In this document: positions 1 to 8,142 of the stretch, piece by piece
Layout of the letters: each line of letters begins with the position of its first letter
Numbering within the stretch: position 1 is the first letter of the stretch
Assembly (NCBI RefSeq): GCF_022664455.2
Contig: NZ_JAKRKC020000001.1
Location: 2,671,001-2,735,000, forward strand
Direction of reading: 5' to 3'
DNA from: Actinomadura luzonensis
GTDB lineage: Bacteria; Actinomycetota; Actinomycetes; Streptosporangiales; Streptosporangiaceae
DNA: 64,000 nt
The notes under the pieces: generated by a model
What the model was told of the DNA's origin: nothing
What the model saw: the letters and a program-made list of their open reading frames with translations, nothing else
Database searches by the model: none
Position numbers and translations under genes: made by a program

Positions 1-107
1 GTGTAGCTGACCTAAAGCGTTGGGCGGAGTGAAGCCCGCCGACCCCTCCCGCGAGGGCGTGGGTAGGCTGACAGGAGGAGCGCGAGCGCACCTATGGAGG
101 TAGTGCG

Positions 108-770
108 ATGGGCTGGCTTTTCGGCGGCAACAAGACATCGATGGTCCGGCCGGAGGACGCCCTGCCGGGCCGCGCGGAGCAGATGCCCGTGGCGCCGCGC
201 CACGCGGTGCTGGACGCTCCGCTGGCCCCGCCGTACCCGGAGGGGCTGGAGGTGGCCGACTTCGGGCTCGGCTGCTTCTGGGGCGCCGAGCGCAAGTTCT
301 GGCAGACCCCGGGGGTCGTCACCACGGCCGTCGGCTACCAGGGCGGCTACACGCCCAACCCGACGTACGAGGAGGTCTGCTCGGGCCGCACCGGCCACAC
401 CGAGGCCGTCCGCGTCGTCTACGACCCCGCCCGGATCTCCTACGAGGAGCTCCTCAAGGTCTTCTGGGAGGCCCACGACCCGACCCAGGGCATGCGCCAG
501 GGCAACGACGTCGGCACCCAGTACCGCTCCGCGATCTACTACCACTCGCCCGAGCAGCGCAAGGCGGCGGAGGCTTCGCGGGACGCGTACCAGAAGGTCC
601 TGAAGGCGGCCGGCTACGGCGACATCACCACCGAGATCGCCGAGGCGGGTCCGTTCTACTACGCGGAGGACTATCACCAGCAATATTTGTACAAAGTGCC
701 CAACGGGTACTGCGGCATCGGCGGTACGGGTGTCGCCTGCCCGGTGGGCCTGACGTCCGGCGAGGCGTGA
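108..770 (+). CDS. msrA: Peptide-methionine (S)-S-oxide reductase MsrA
   Basis: Reduces methionine-S-sulfoxide in proteins and free methionine, a cytoplasmic oxidative-damage repair step. The 220-aa protein carries the family's catalytic GCFWG motif (nucleophile Cys56) followed by the usual core with [22 protein letters not shown] and the [10 protein letters not shown] stretch near the end. A C-terminal [11 protein letters not shown] segment supplies further cysteines that could act as resolving cysteines. Start chosen at ATG 108 because GGAGGTAGTGCG lies directly upstream. It is longer at the N-terminus (about 50 residues before the motif) than short MsrA forms, which is common in actinobacteria. 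It appears monocistronic; only a 107-bp leader is visible upstream in the window. Confidence 0.95.
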   Translation: MGWLFGGNKTSMVRPEDALPGRAEQMPVAPRHAVLDAPLAPPYPEGLEVADFGLGCFWGAERKFWQTPGVVTTAVGYQGGYTPNPTYEEVCSGRTGHTEAVRVVYDPARISYEELLKVFWEAHDPTQGMRQGNDVGTQYRSAIYYHSPEQRKAAEASRDAYQKVLKAAGYGDITTEIAEAGPFYYAEDYHQQYLYKVPNGYCGIGGTGVACPVGLTSGEA

Positions 771-811
771 GCCGAACGCGGGCCAAGCGTCGCGCTTCTG
801 TGCAGATAGAT

Positions 812-826
812 ATACAGTTCATGTAT
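812..826. promoter_or_regulatory. Inverted repeat at the antitoxin start
   Basis: ATACA and TGTAT form a perfect 5-bp inverted repeat around a 5-nt centre, overlapping the antitoxin start codon at 825 in an AT-rich patch (agatagatatacagtt). Phd/YefM antitoxins usually repress their own operon through short palindromes near the start, so this is a reasonable autoregulatory operator. The assignment is inference. Confidence 0.4.
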
Positions 827-1133
827 GACTGTTCTGCACGACGCTACTGAGCTGAGCGTGACGGAGGCGGCCCAGCGAGGGGTTGCCCGCCTAGTGGCTG
901 ATGCGGAGCAGGGGACCGATCTGGTGGTCACCCGTCGGCGTCAGCCAGTGGCGGCCGTGGTGAGTATGCGCCGGGTCAACGAGCTGGAGGAGGCGGCGGC
1001 TGATCTGCGTGATCTGGCGCTGGTGCTCGCCCGGTCGGTTACGGACACGGGGGAGCGGGTCTCGCTCGATGAGGTGCTTGCCGCTTTCGGGCATACTCGC
1101 GAGTCGCTGTCCGCCATCCCGGACGATGAGTGA
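825..1133 (+). CDS. Phd/YefM-family antitoxin
   Basis: 102-aa protein with the typical antitoxin layout: an N-terminal DNA-binding half (ELSVTEAAQRGVARLVADAE, then DLVVTRRRQPVAAVVSM) and an acidic C-terminal half expected to wrap the toxin. The family binds its own promoter and neutralises a RelE-type RNase. The gene is intact, unlike the toxin that follows. Its TGA stop overlaps the GTG at 1130 that opens the toxin reading frame, so the two are translationally coupled. Base composition is a little less GC-rich than the neighbouring housekeeping genes, which fits an acquired module. Confidence 0.8.
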   Translation: MTVLHDATELSVTEAAQRGVARLVADAEQGTDLVVTRRRQPVAAVVSMRRVNELEEAAADLRDLALVLARSVTDTGERVSLDEVLAAFGHTRESLSAIPDDE

Positions 1134-1762
1134 ATCGTGTCCGACGTCGCCTTCACGGCGCCGGCGGTCGACGACCTTCGACGATCGGCCCAGACGCGGT
1201 ACCCAAGGTGCTCAAGAAGATTCTTCTCCTGCTGGACAACCCTGAAGCTGGTTATCCGCTCGGCGGGGAACTGACCGGTTTCCGGAAGCTGGTGGTCGGT
1301 CGCAACACCTGGCGTGTCGTCTACCGCATCACCGAGGACAAGTCGGTGGAGATCTGCGAGGTGTGGGCTGTCGGTGAACGTGCCGACGCCGAAGTGTACG
1401 AGGAGGCGGCGGCGAGGGTCCGGGAGGCGGGTGCAGGCCGGCCCGAGATCATCCAGCTCGGCCAGGTGATCGAACGCCTCGGCGCACTGACCGATCACAT
1501 CCGGGTGGAGAAAGCATCTCCCAGGGAACCCGTTCCAGATTGGCTCGCGGACCGCTTGATCTACACGGTCGGGATGGCGCGTGAGGATGTTGCCGCTCTT
1601 GACCTTGAAGAGGCGGTCGACACGTGGGCTGAGTACCGGTCCAAGCAGCCCAAGCGAGTTCAACCTGGGAATATCGACGCCGAGGTGGCCGGACGCCGTG
1701 CGCCGGATCAAGGACTACCTGACGCGGTATCCCGAGCAGTCCACCGTCCGGGTGGCCGGTGA
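1130..1762 (+). pseudogene. RelE/ParE-type toxin, apparently frameshifted
   Basis: The core IGPDAVPKVLKKILLLLDNP, followed by a GELTGFRKLVVGRNTWRVVY stretch and an ITEDKSVEICEVWAVG strand, is a clear RelE/ParE-fold toxin. In this frame the first 17 residues look like noise. A natural beginning (VSDVAFTAPAVDDLRR) is instead encoded from GTG 1137 in another frame and joins the core only if one base is added near 1182. A helical extension follows (PEIIQLGQVIERLGALTDHI and beyond), after which the last ~35 residues again lose a protein-like look. I read this as a toxin inactivated by frameshift, or as a sequencing error; a living 210-aa toxin starting at GTG 1130 cannot be excluded. Confidence 0.65.
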
Positions 1763-1862
1763 GCACCGGCGAATTAGGTATGAGGACCTCCAGGAGTACA
1801 AGCGTCGCGATGACGCCAAGCACCGGAGGAGTCGTGATGAGGGAGCGCACCGATTGGAGTGA
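1671..1862 (+). pseudogene. Fragment resembling the end of an excisionase/MerR-type HTH protein
   Basis: In a frame different from the RelE core, the stretch WPDAVRRIKDYLTRYPEQST and then VRVAGEHRRIRYEDLQEYKR has good codon bias. It resembles the wing and following helix of excisionase-like HTH antitoxins, in which HRRIR is followed by a DLxxY helix. No start codon with a ribosome site belongs to it. It overlaps the end of the toxin frame and runs into the next HTH gene, so it looks like a leftover domain joined by indels. Function cannot be assigned. Confidence 0.35.
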
Positions 1863-2141
1863 GCTCCGGGACCGACGGCTGTCGGAGCCCGGGCCGCCGA
1901 GGCTTATGACGCTACTCGTCTTGCCTGCGAACTCGTTCGCGCGGTATGGCGGATGCGGGAATCCCGCGGGTGGAGCCAGAGCGAGCCGGCCCGCGCTGCC
2001 GGGATGACGCAGTCGGCGGTCGCTCGTTTCGAGGCGGGAGGGACCGTCCCGACATTGCCTGTTCTCGAGCGTCTGGCCAGGGCCCTCGAGGCCGATCTGG
2101 AAGTACGCCTCAACCCACGTGCGTCTGCGGGCTCAGTTTGA
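1837..2141 (+). pseudogene. XRE-family HTH regulator, frameshifted
   Basis: ATG 1837 opens MRERTDWSELRDRRLSEPG. The natural continuation AAEAYDATRLACELVRAVWR and then MRESRGWSQSEPARAAGMTQ lies one base out of frame (from 1893) and ends at 2141 after VARFEAGGTVPTLPVLERLA. Together these make a typical ~100-aa single-domain Cro/C1 HTH protein as found beside RelE-type toxins. As sequenced, only a 62-aa frame from 1953 keeps the HTH. The near-perfect two-part match argues for a one-base deletion at about 1891-1893. It probably served as a second antitoxin or regulator of the toxin. Confidence 0.6.
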
Positions 2142-2198
2142 TCTGATCTGCGCGCGGGCGTAGCGGGACGGGTCTGGTGGGCGGCGCCGGGGGCCGGG

Positions 2199-2840
2199 TC
2201 AGGGGCGGTTGAGGTAGAGGAGGACGGCCTGGACGCGGCGGTGGTCCTCGTCGGAGGTGGTGAGGCCGAGTTTGGCGAGGATGGAGCTGACGTGGGTCTC
2301 CACCGTGCGGTCGGTCAGCCAGAGGCGGCGGGCGATGCCGACGTTGGTGCGGCCCTCCGCCATCAGGGCCAGCACCTCGCGTTCCCTGGCGCTCAGCGCG
2401 GCCAGCGGGTCGGGGGCGCGGCGGGTGTCGATGAGGCGGGAGACGACCTCCGGGTCGAGGGCGGAGCCGCCGGCGGCCACGCGTTGCAGCGCGTCGAAGA
2501 AGTCGTCCACGTCGAAGACTCGGTCCTTCAGCATGTAGCCGAACCGGCCCCGGGACACCAGGTCGACCGAGTGCCGGGTCTCGACGTGCTGGGAGAGCAG
2601 GACGATGCCGAGCGACGGGTGGGCGTCCCGGATGCGGCGGGCGGCGCGGGCGCCGTCGTCGGTGAGGTCGGGCGGCATGCGGATGTCGATGATGACCAGG
2701 TCCGGGTCGGCGGCGGCGACGGCGGCGACCAGGCCGGGGGCGTCCTGGGCCTTGGCCACCACCTCGTGCCCGGCGTCGGCGAGCAGGCGGGCCAGGCCCT
2801 CCCGGAACAGGGCGGAGTCCTCGCCGATCACGATGCGCAC
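2199..2840 (-). CDS. NarL/LuxR-family response regulator
   Basis: 213-aa two-domain regulator. The receiver has the acidic pair in IGEDSALF, the phosphoacceptor Asp52 in [10 protein letters not shown], and the conserved Lys in GYMLKDR. A C-terminal LuxR HTH follows ([20 protein letters not shown] and a [14 protein letters not shown] recognition region). GTG 2840 is used because it matches the usual receiver beginning. The start overlaps the end of the upstream kinase gene by 13 bp, so the pair is co-translated and forms a cognate two-component system. Target genes are unknown; the tandem repeat at 4843-4892 is a candidate site. Confidence 0.9.
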   Translation of the reverse strand: MRIVIGEDSALFREGLARLLADAGHEVVAKAQDAPGLVAAVAAADPDLVIIDIRMPPDLTDDGARAARRIRDAHPSLGIVLLSQHVETRHSVDLVSRGRFGYMLKDRVFDVDDFFDALQRVAAGGSALDPEVVSRLIDTRRAPDPLAALSAREREVLALMAEGRTNVGIARRLWLTDRTVETHVSSILAKLGLTTSDEDHRRVQAVLLYLNRP

Positions 2841-4810
2841 GGCAGCTCCGCCTCCACCAGGGTGCCCCCGCCCGCCGGGCTGCGCAGGCGTAACGCGCCG
2901 CCGGCCGCCTGCACGCGGTCGGCGAGGCCGGCGAGGCCGGTTCCGGGGCGGATCTCGGCGCCGCCCGGCCCGTCGTCGCTGACCCGTACGGTGACCCGGT
3001 CGCCGGCGCGGGCGACGCGCACCCCGATCGAGGCCGGTCCGGCGTGCTTGACGGCGTTGGTCATGGCCTCGCTCGCGACGTAGTAGGCGGTCATCGCCAC
3101 GTCCTCGGGAAGGTCGTCGGCGGCGACGTCGAGCGTGACCGGCACCGGCACCTTGCGGGCCAGCATGACCAGCGCGTTGCCGAGCCCGTCGTCGAGGCTG
3201 CTGGGACGCAGGCCGTGCGCGATCTGGCGCAGCTCGGTGACCGCGGCGGCCAGCTCCGCCACGCACCGGTCGAGCAGGTCGCCGACGTCGACGGTGCCGT
3301 CGTGCAGGTGGCGCTGGGCGAGCCGGATCGCCATGCCGAGGGAGACCAGGCGCTGCTGGGCGCCGTCGTGCAGGTCGCGTTCGAGCCGCCGCCGCTCCTC
3401 GTAGCCGGCGTGCAGCAGCCGGGCGCGGCTGGCCTCGGTCTCGTCCAGGGCCCGGCTGACCTCGATGCGCAGCCGGACGACCTCGATGAGCAGCGCGCCG
3501 GCGTCGGCGGCCTCGCGCAGCAGCTCGCGGGTGCCGGTGGAGCCGCGCACGACGGCGCCGATGGTGTGGCCGCCGAGCCGTACGGGCGCGACGTGCGCGT
3601 CGCCGGGCTCGACCGGCGCGCCGCCCGCGTCGACCAGCCGGGACGTGCCGGGCAGCAGGTAGCCGACCCGCAGCGCCGGGTCCCGGAGCGCGGCGCGCAG
3701 GGTGGCCTCCAGCTCCTCGGGCTGCGCCAGACCGGCGTGCGTACGGTCGCGCAGCTCCGCGATGGCGGTCAGCACCGCCTGCCGCTGCGGGTAGAGGCGG
3801 CGGTCGACCTGGCGTTGCAGCCGCACACGGAGGGGGGACAGCGCGGCGGCGCAGATGGCCGTGCCCGCGGCCGCGGCGACCGGCGAGCCGCGGCCGGCGC
3901 CGAGCCCCACCAGGAACGAGGCGGCCGTGTAGAAGCCGAGCAGGATCGCCGTCACCAGGCCGTAGGTGACGGTGGCGCTGATCGCCCGGTCGATGTCGTA
4001 GAGGTCGTGCCGCAGCACCGCGATCGTGGTCGCCACCGGGATCGCGAGGGCGGTCACCGCCAGGCCGGCGAGCGCGAGGTCCGGCCCGCCGATGAACAGG
4101 TAGCTCGCCCAGCAGAGCAGCAGCGTCAGCGGCAGCGCGGCGGCGCCGAGCGCGAACCATTTGAGCTGCGCCCGCCGCACCTCCTCGCGGGTCCGCCGGT
4201 AGCGCAGCACCACCGCGGCGGCGGAGGCGACCAGCAGGCCGAGGAAGACCGGCAGCAGCGACAGCCCCGCCACCATCAGCGCCGGCCGGTACGCCTCAGG
4301 GAGCTGGAACAGGTGCGGCAGCGACGCGAACGGCTGCCGGTACGGACTGGGATCGAGCGCCCCGAACAGGATGAACACCGCAGGCACCACCAGCAGCCCG
4401 GCGACCACCCACCGCCATCGCCGGCCCGGCAGCCGCCCGTCGGGGAAGACCAGCATGAGCAGCGCGGCGGGCACGTACAGGAACATCCAGTCGCCCTGGG
4501 ACAGGGCCACGTACAGCTCGGCGAGCGGCAGGCCGGGACGGCGGGCGATGGCCGCGAAGTACAGGTCGCCGGCCGTGACCCACACCGCCGTCGCGCCGAC
4601 CAGCATGAGCAGCGGCCCGACCGCGCTGCCCGGCCGCCGGACGGCGACCACCATGCCGAGCACCACGGAGGGCAGCGCCAAGGTCGCGCCGGCCGCGAAC
4701 TCGGTCGTGGCGCCCGCGTCCCCGGCGATCACGGCCAGCACCACCCCGGCGGCGGCGAGGACGCCGATCAGGGGCGCCAGGACGAACGCGAACAGACGCG
4801 GGATGGCCAC
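2828..4810 (-). CDS. Membrane sensor histidine kinase (HisKA_3 type)
   Basis: About 660 aa. The N-terminal half holds roughly 8-10 hydrophobic segments ([20 protein letters not shown] onward). It is followed by a cytoplasmic linker, the HisKA_3 dimerisation helix with phospho-acceptor His481 in [13 protein letters not shown], and a HATPase domain ([12 protein letters not shown]-box, [10 protein letters not shown]-box). Autophosphorylation followed by transfer to the adjacent NarL-type regulator is expected. Start is uncertain: GTG 4810 has GGAGG only one base away, and an in-frame GTG further upstream is possible. The multi-pass N-terminus resembles actinobacterial kinases that sense membrane-located signals; the ligand is unknown. 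Confidence 0.85.
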   Translation of the reverse strand: MAIPRLFAFVLAPLIGVLAAAGVVLAVIAGDAGATTEFAAGATLALPSVVLGMVVAVRRPGSAVGPLLMLVGATAVWVTAGDLYFAAIARRPGLPLAELYVALSQGDWMFLYVPAALLMLVFPDGRLPGRRWRWVVAGLLVVPAVFILFGALDPSPYRQPFASLPHLFQLPEAYRPALMVAGLSLLPVFLGLLVASAAAVVLRYRRTREEVRRAQLKWFALGAAALPLTLLLCWASYLFIGGPDLALAGLAVTALAIPVATTIAVLRHDLYDIDRAISATVTYGLVTAILLGFYTAASFLVGLGAGRGSPVAAAAGTAICAAALSPLRVRLQRQVDRRLYPQRQAVLTAIAELRDRTHAGLAQPEELEATLRAALRDPALRVGYLLPGTSRLVDAGGAPVEPGDAHVAPVRLGGHTIGAVVRGSTGTRELLREAADAGALLIEVVRLRIEVSRALDETEASRARLLHAGYEERRRLERDLHDGAQQRLVSLGMAIRLAQRHLHDGTVDVGDLLDRCVAELAAAVTELRQIAHGLRPSSLDDGLGNALVMLARKVPVPVTLDVAADDLPEDVAMTAYYVASEAMTNAVKHAGPASIGVRVARAGDRVTVRVSDDGPGGAEIRPGTGLAGLADRVQAAGGALRLRSPAGGGTLVEAELPCAS

Positions 4811-4842
4811 GCCTCCACGGTAGGACCCGGGCGCTCCCGGAT

Positions 4843-4892
4843 GAATACGTGCCAGCACGGAGCCGGTGAACACGTGGCAGCACGGAGCCCGG
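4843..4892. repeat. Two tandem 25-bp repeats upstream of the kinase gene
   Basis: GAATACGTGCCAGCACGGAG and GAACACGTGGCAGCACGGAG begin two adjacent copies 25 bp apart with two mismatches in the first 22 bases. The first copy contains the palindrome CGTGC-CA-GCACG. The pair sits between the divergent kinase operon and the small membrane gene at 4969, so it is a plausible operator for the response regulator or for both promoters. That role is inference. Confidence 0.5.
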
Positions 4893-4968
4893 TCCCGTGC
4901 CCGCCCGGATCCGCCGGCCGGGTCGCGCGGCCGAGACTGCGAGCAGGCAACGAACCGAGGAGGAACCG

Positions 4969-5319
4969 ATGAAACGCTCCCGTCTGCTCGTCACCGGCCT
5001 GGTCCTGGGCGGTCTGCTCGGCGTCGTCGACGTCGTCACGCTGCCGTTCGGCGACGGCGAGCACCCGCCGGTCGCGGTGGCCGTCGCCGGGGCGGTGCTC
5101 GGGCTGATCACGCTGGTCGGCGTCGTGTTCGCCTGGCGCGGCAGCCGGGCCGGGGTGGTCGCCGTGGTCGTCTCCAGGCTGCTGTCGGGGCTCACCGCCG
5201 TGCCGGCGTTCTTCGCGGACGGGGTCCCGGTCGCGGCGATGGCAGCGGCCGGGGCCGGCCTCGCGGTCACGCTCGGGTGCATCGCCCTGGTCGCGCCGTC
5301 GCTGCGGGTACGCGGCTGA
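4969..5319 (+). CDS. Small four-helix membrane protein
   Basis: 116 aa, predicted to have four transmembrane segments (LLVTGLVLGGLLGVVDVV; VAVAVAGAVLGLITLVGVVF; GVVAVVVSRLLSGLTAVPAF; AAAGAGLAVTLGCIALVA). ATG 4969 is preceded by AGGAGGAACCG. I do not recognise a named family. It is divergent from the kinase/regulator pair and followed 26 bp later by another membrane protein gene, suggesting a two-gene unit possibly controlled by the adjacent two-component system. No enzyme motif is visible. Confidence 0.7.
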   Translation: MKRSRLLVTGLVLGGLLGVVDVVTLPFGDGEHPPVAVAVAGAVLGLITLVGVVFAWRGSRAGVVAVVVSRLLSGLTAVPAFFADGVPVAAMAAAGAGLAVTLGCIALVAPSLRVRG

Positions 5320-5345
5320 ACGCGCGACGTCCGGAGGGGGAGATC

Positions 5346-6011
5346 ATGGACACGTCCGTCCGGGTCGCGGCGTCGCGCAGCGTCCCGCTCGCCCTGGCGC
5401 TGTTCACCGCGCCGTGGGGGCTCGCCGCCGCCAACGCCGCCTACGCCTGGGCCACCCGCGCCGGGGGTGGCGACGAGACCGGCGCGCAGACGCTCGCCCT
5501 GGCCGCGGCCCACCCCGGGCTGTACCGGCTGGGCAGCGTCGCGGCCATGCTGGGGAGCCTGCTCATGGTGCCGGCGGCGCTCGGCGCCCACCGGCTCCTG
5601 GCCGGCCGCAGCCCGAGGCTCGGCACCACGGGCGCGGTGCTCATGGCCGGCGGGTACGTCTGCTACTTCGCGATCGCCTTCACCGGCGTCATCGAGCTCG
5701 CCATGGCCGAGCGCGGCGGGCCCGTGCCGGACTACGCGGCCGTCCTGGACAGGGGCCAGGACGACCTGACGGGTCTCTGGGTGTTCCTGCTCTTCGTGCT
5801 CGGCAACCTGGTCGGGACGCTGCTGCTCGGCGCGGCACTGCTCCGCAGCCACCGGGTGCCCGCGTGGGCGGCGGTGGCGGTCCTCGCCTGGCCGCCGCTG
5901 CACGTGGCGGGGCTGGTGGCCGGCAGCGAGTGGTTCGAGGTGGCGGGCGGCGTCCTCCAGGCGGTGGGGCTGGGGGCGGCCGGGATCCGGCTCCTGAACG
6001 CCACTGGTTGA
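5346..6011 (+). CDS. Multi-pass membrane protein, DUF-type
   Basis: 221 aa with about six hydrophobic helices, starting MDTSVRVAASRSVPLALALF. ATG 5346 has GGAGGGGGAGATC upstream. The spacing and strand put it in one transcript with the 116-aa protein before it. Repeated glycine- and alanine-rich helices without charged active-site motifs suggest a structural or sensory membrane protein rather than a transporter of known type. The gene ends 90 bp before a convergent gene, with hairpins between. Function unknown. Confidence 0.7.
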   Translation: MDTSVRVAASRSVPLALALFTAPWGLAAANAAYAWATRAGGGDETGAQTLALAAAHPGLYRLGSVAAMLGSLLMVPAALGAHRLLAGRSPRLGTTGAVLMAGGYVCYFAIAFTGVIELAMAERGGPVPDYAAVLDRGQDDLTGLWVFLLFVLGNLVGTLLLGAALLRSHRVPAWAAVAVLAWPPLHVAGLVAGSEWFEVAGGVLQAVGLGAAGIRLLNATG

Positions 6012-6014
6012 GCC

Positions 6015-6091
6015 GCCGGACCCGGTCCGGCGAAGCGGGGCCGCGTCCCGAGGAGGGGAGGGACGCGACCCGATGGGGGAGACGCGGCCCT
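6015..6091. terminator. Hairpin cluster between convergent genes
   Basis: GCCGGACC and GGTCCGGC (6015-6031) form a tight stem. Further out, GCGTCCC (6043-6049) pairs with GGGACGC (6060-6066), and an outer GGCCGCGTC can pair with GACGCGGCC near 6082-6090. There is no U-tract. In a high-GC actinomycete such stacked hairpins between convergent genes commonly act as bidirectional terminators. Confidence 0.5.
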
Positions 6092-6101
6092 GGGACGGCT
6101 G

Positions 6102-6461
6102 TCAGCGCAGCCACCTCAGGGCCGCGTCGGCGCAGTCCACGGGGGTGCTGTTGAAGGCGATGGCCGCGTTCGGGGCGTGCCGGCGGATCAGGTTGACGAC
6201 CTGCTCGAACAGCGGGAGCAGCGGCTCGTGCGCGCGGATGCCGCCGCCGATCACCACGCAGCCGTACTCCGTGCGGGTCAGCGCCTCGGCGACGGCGGCC
6301 TCGGGGGCGTCGTCCGGCGCCAGCAGGCAGTAGTCGGCCTCGATGCCGAGCTCGATGAACCGGGCCTGGCCGCGCGCTATCGCCGCCTGCACGGGCTCGG
6401 GGTCCCAGCCCTCCAGCTTGGCGGGGTCGAGACCGAGCACCAGGACTCGTGCTGCGCTCAC
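6102..6461 (-). CDS. Conserved small protein, Rossmann-like
   Basis: 119 aa starting MSAARVLVLGLDPAKLEGWD; GTG 6461 follows GGAGGACACG. The alternating pattern of hydrophobic strands and helices (VLVLGLDP; YGCVVIGGGIRAHEPLLPLF; APNAAIAFNSTP) suggests a small alpha/beta fold of the response-regulator or Rossmann kind, without recognisable catalytic residues. It is monocistronic and convergent with the membrane pair. Similar short proteins are widespread in bacteria as uncharacterised proteins; I cannot assign a function. Confidence 0.65.
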   Translation of the reverse strand: MSAARVLVLGLDPAKLEGWDPEPVQAAIARGQARFIELGIEADYCLLAPDDAPEAAVAEALTRTEYGCVVIGGGIRAHEPLLPLFEQVVNLIRRHAPNAAIAFNSTPVDCADAALRWLR

Positions 6462-6516
6462 CGTGTCCTCCCGTCTGGTCGTGGAACGTCCTCCCGCATT
6501 GTGCCCCTGCCGGGCC

Positions 6517-6730
6517 TCAGCCGGTGGGCAGACCGGCCTGCCGGGCCAGGGTGGCCGGCGCCCGCCGCAGGCTCTCCGCCTCCTCGGCGGGGAGGCGGGC
6601 GGTCAGCTCGGCGTCCAGCACTGCCAGCAGGCCGGCGTGCTTGGGCTTGAGGTCGTGAGCCGCCAGCCGTTCGGTGAACCGGTCGGTCACGGCGGCCCCC
6701 AGTGTGCCGAGCCGGCGGTCGGCCCGGGGT
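6517..6730 (-). pseudogene. MarR-family regulator remnant lacking the HTH core
   Basis: Reading toward lower coordinates, RRLGTLGAAVTDRFTERLAA and then HDLKPKHAGLLAVLDA matches the dimerisation helix of MarR proteins. It continues immediately into ELTARLPAEEAESLRR and ends in GLPTG, the typical C-terminal helix of the same family. The winged-helix centre, normally about 80 residues between these parts, is missing. The region upstream (beyond ~6730) is not MarR-like. I interpret this as an internal deletion joining two LDA-containing segments. Its likely former partner is the isochorismatase remnant on the other strand. Confidence 0.6.
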
Positions 6731-6964
6731 GATCGAGGAGGTGCCCGGGGGGGAGCCGTACGTACGCACCGGGCCGTCCTGCTGGGACGACGCCGCCTGG
6801 CGCGCGGCGGGCTCGACCGGCGCACCGGGGACGCCGCCCTGCGGCAGCTCGAGGCCGCGGGCGGCGTGGTGACGTCGGTGGCGGGGTTCGCCGCCGACCT
6901 GGTGCGCGACTTCGCCCCGCCGGCGGGGCGGCGGGTCATCGCCGCCCTGCACGAGCTGGTGTGA
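6729..6964 (+). pseudogene. Isochorismatase-family hydrolase remnant
   Basis: Two segments in different frames resemble the second half of YcaC-like isochorismatase hydrolases. VPGGEPYVRTGPSCWDDAAW (from GTG 6729) recalls the conserved W-D-[DN]-xx-[FW] region. ALRQLEAAGGVVTSVAGFAA, continuing to DFAPPAGRRVIAALHEL and a stop at 6964, matches the C-terminal helix and tail. The central part with the catalytic cysteine is absent. MarR and isochorismatase genes often sit divergently; here both have lost their central parts, so a local deletion event is likely. Confidence 0.5.
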
Positions 6965-7012
6965 GCCGCCCTGCACGTGCCGGCGTGAGCCGCCCCGCAC
7001 GAGCCGGAGTGA
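6941..7012. repeat. Three tandem 24-bp repeats
   Basis: Copies at 6941-6964, 6965-6988 and 6989-7012, each beginning GCCGCCC(T/C)GCACG and ending GTGA or GTGA-like (GGTGTGA, GGCGTGA, GGAGTGA). The first copy is the end of the isochorismatase remnant, including its stop codon, so the stop has been triplicated. The array lies just before the convergent reductase gene. It looks like a replication-slippage product rather than a functional element. Confidence 0.7.
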
Positions 7013-7016
7013 GGCG

Positions 7017-7697
7017 TCAGCGTTGCGCGGCGGCCAGGCCGGTGCGGATCGTCGCGGCGTCGGCCGGCACCGCCGGCGACTCCCAGAAGTTGGCCGGGTC
7101 ACCCGAGTACGGGGTGCCGTAGACCGGCGTGCCCGGCTCGAAGCGCCAGCTCTCCGCGAGCGGCCCGGCGTCGACCGCGTCGTAGCCGATCGCGTCCAGG
7201 AACCCGGTCGCCTCGCGCTTCGCCGCGTCGTCGTCCCCGGCGATCGCGAGGGCGCTGCGGTCGGGGGAGCCCGCGGGCCGGCCCAGCTCGGCGAGGTGCC
7301 GCCAGTTGATGTGGTTGAAGACCTTCACCACCTTCGACTCCGGCAGGTGCCGCTGCAGCAGCTCGCTGGAGGTGGTCGAGCCGTCGTCCAGCTCGGCGAA
7401 GTGGCCGTCGCGCTGCGGGTAGTAGTTGTTGGTGTCGAGGACCGTCTTGCCGGCCAGCGGCTCGACCGGCACGTCCCGGTACGCCTTGAGCGGGACGCTG
7501 ACCACCACCAGGTCACCGGCCGCCGCGGCCTCCGCCGAGGTGGCCGCGCGGGCGTGCGGGCCCAGCTCGTCGACCAGGTCCCGCAGGGTCTCCGGGCCCC
7601 GCGAGTTGCTGAGCACGACGTCGTAGCCGGCCGCGACGGCCAGCCGGGCGACGGTGCCGCCGATATGTCCACTGCCGATGAAGGCGATTGTCGTCAT
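7017..7697 (-). CDS. NADPH-dependent F420 reductase-like oxidoreductase
   Basis: 226 aa. The N-terminus MTTIAFIGSGHIGGTVARLA is a Rossmann dinucleotide site (GSGHIG), followed by the NSRGPETL phosphate-binding loop of the F420-dependent NADP reductase/NpdG-like family. VLDTNNYYPQRDG and KVFNHINWRHL fit the later conserved blocks. ATG 7697 is preferred over upstream in-frame codons because the family starts here and a GGAG lies upstream. Such enzymes bind NADP and act on F420 or on unrelated substrates; the true substrate cannot be read. It is separated by about 50 bp from the next minus-strand gene. Confidence 0.8.
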   Translation of the reverse strand: MTTIAFIGSGHIGGTVARLAVAAGYDVVLSNSRGPETLRDLVDELGPHARAATSAEAAAAGDLVVVSVPLKAYRDVPVEPLAGKTVLDTNNYYPQRDGHFAELDDGSTTSSELLQRHLPESKVVKVFNHINWRHLAELGRPAGSPDRSALAIAGDDDAAKREATGFLDAIGYDAVDAGPLAESWRFEPGTPVYGTPYSGDPANFWESPAVPADAATIRTGLAAAQR

Positions 7698-7751
7698 GAA
7701 TGCTGTATCTCCGGACACGGGCCGGGCATTCCCCGCCCGCGTCCGCGCGCC

Positions 7752-8123
7752 TCAGCCTGCGGCGGCCAGCTCTTCGAGCGCGCGCAGGCTCGGCAGCTCG
7801 AAGGGCGCGCCGACGGGGACCCGGCCCGCCCGCGCGTCCTCGCTCTCGCCCGCCCAGTGCCGCAGGGCCGCGAGCGGCGTGACGCCGCTGGCCTTGGCCC
7901 AGCGCAGCCGGCCGGTCCAGGCGACGGCGGCGTCGAACGCCGGGTCGCCCGCCTGCTCGCGGGGGACGTACTGGGCCGCGTCGTCGCTCGTCGCGGCCCA
8001 CAGGTAGCCGATGACGGTGTCGTCCTTGAGCACCGGCACGTAACGGACCGGTGCGGACGTGGTGCGCGCGTAGCTGTCCGGCGCGTGGATGGTCCGGAAC
8101 TGGGGCTGGTCCTTCAGTGACAC
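7752..8123 (-). CDS. Small protein downstream of the NUDIX-ART toxin, candidate immunity protein
   Basis: 123 aa from GTG 8123, preceded by GGAGGAGACGAAGACAAC. It begins 20 bp after the toxin gene's stop on the same strand, the usual place for an immunity gene in polymorphic-toxin operons. Sequence features are RYVPVLKDDTVIGYLWAATS (beta-rich), then AAVAWTGRLRWAKASGVTPL and a conserved-looking end PFELPSLRALEELAAA. There is no signal peptide, so it would be cytosolic, as expected for protection against a toxin acting on cytosolic targets. The immunity role is inferred from position only. Confidence 0.6.
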   Translation of the reverse strand: MSLKDQPQFRTIHAPDSYARTTSAPVRYVPVLKDDTVIGYLWAATSDDAAQYVPREQAGDPAFDAAVAWTGRLRWAKASGVTPLAALRHWAGESEDARAGRVPVGAPFELPSLRALEELAAAG

Positions 8124-8142
8124 GTTGTCTTCGTCTCCTCCG

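Noticed and set aside
1..107. Gene fragment before msrA
   Set aside because: Only short open frames; the stretch looks like a promoter and leader.
2199..4160. 653-aa reading frame suggesting a kinase-regulator fusion
   Set aside because: The first two-thirds are an out-of-frame shadow of the kinase; the regulator starts at GTG 2840.
3044..4972. Very long antisense ORF (642 aa) opposite the histidine kinase
   Set aside because: Highly biased composition (rich in R, G, Q, H), no domain; it is the mirror of a real high-GC gene.
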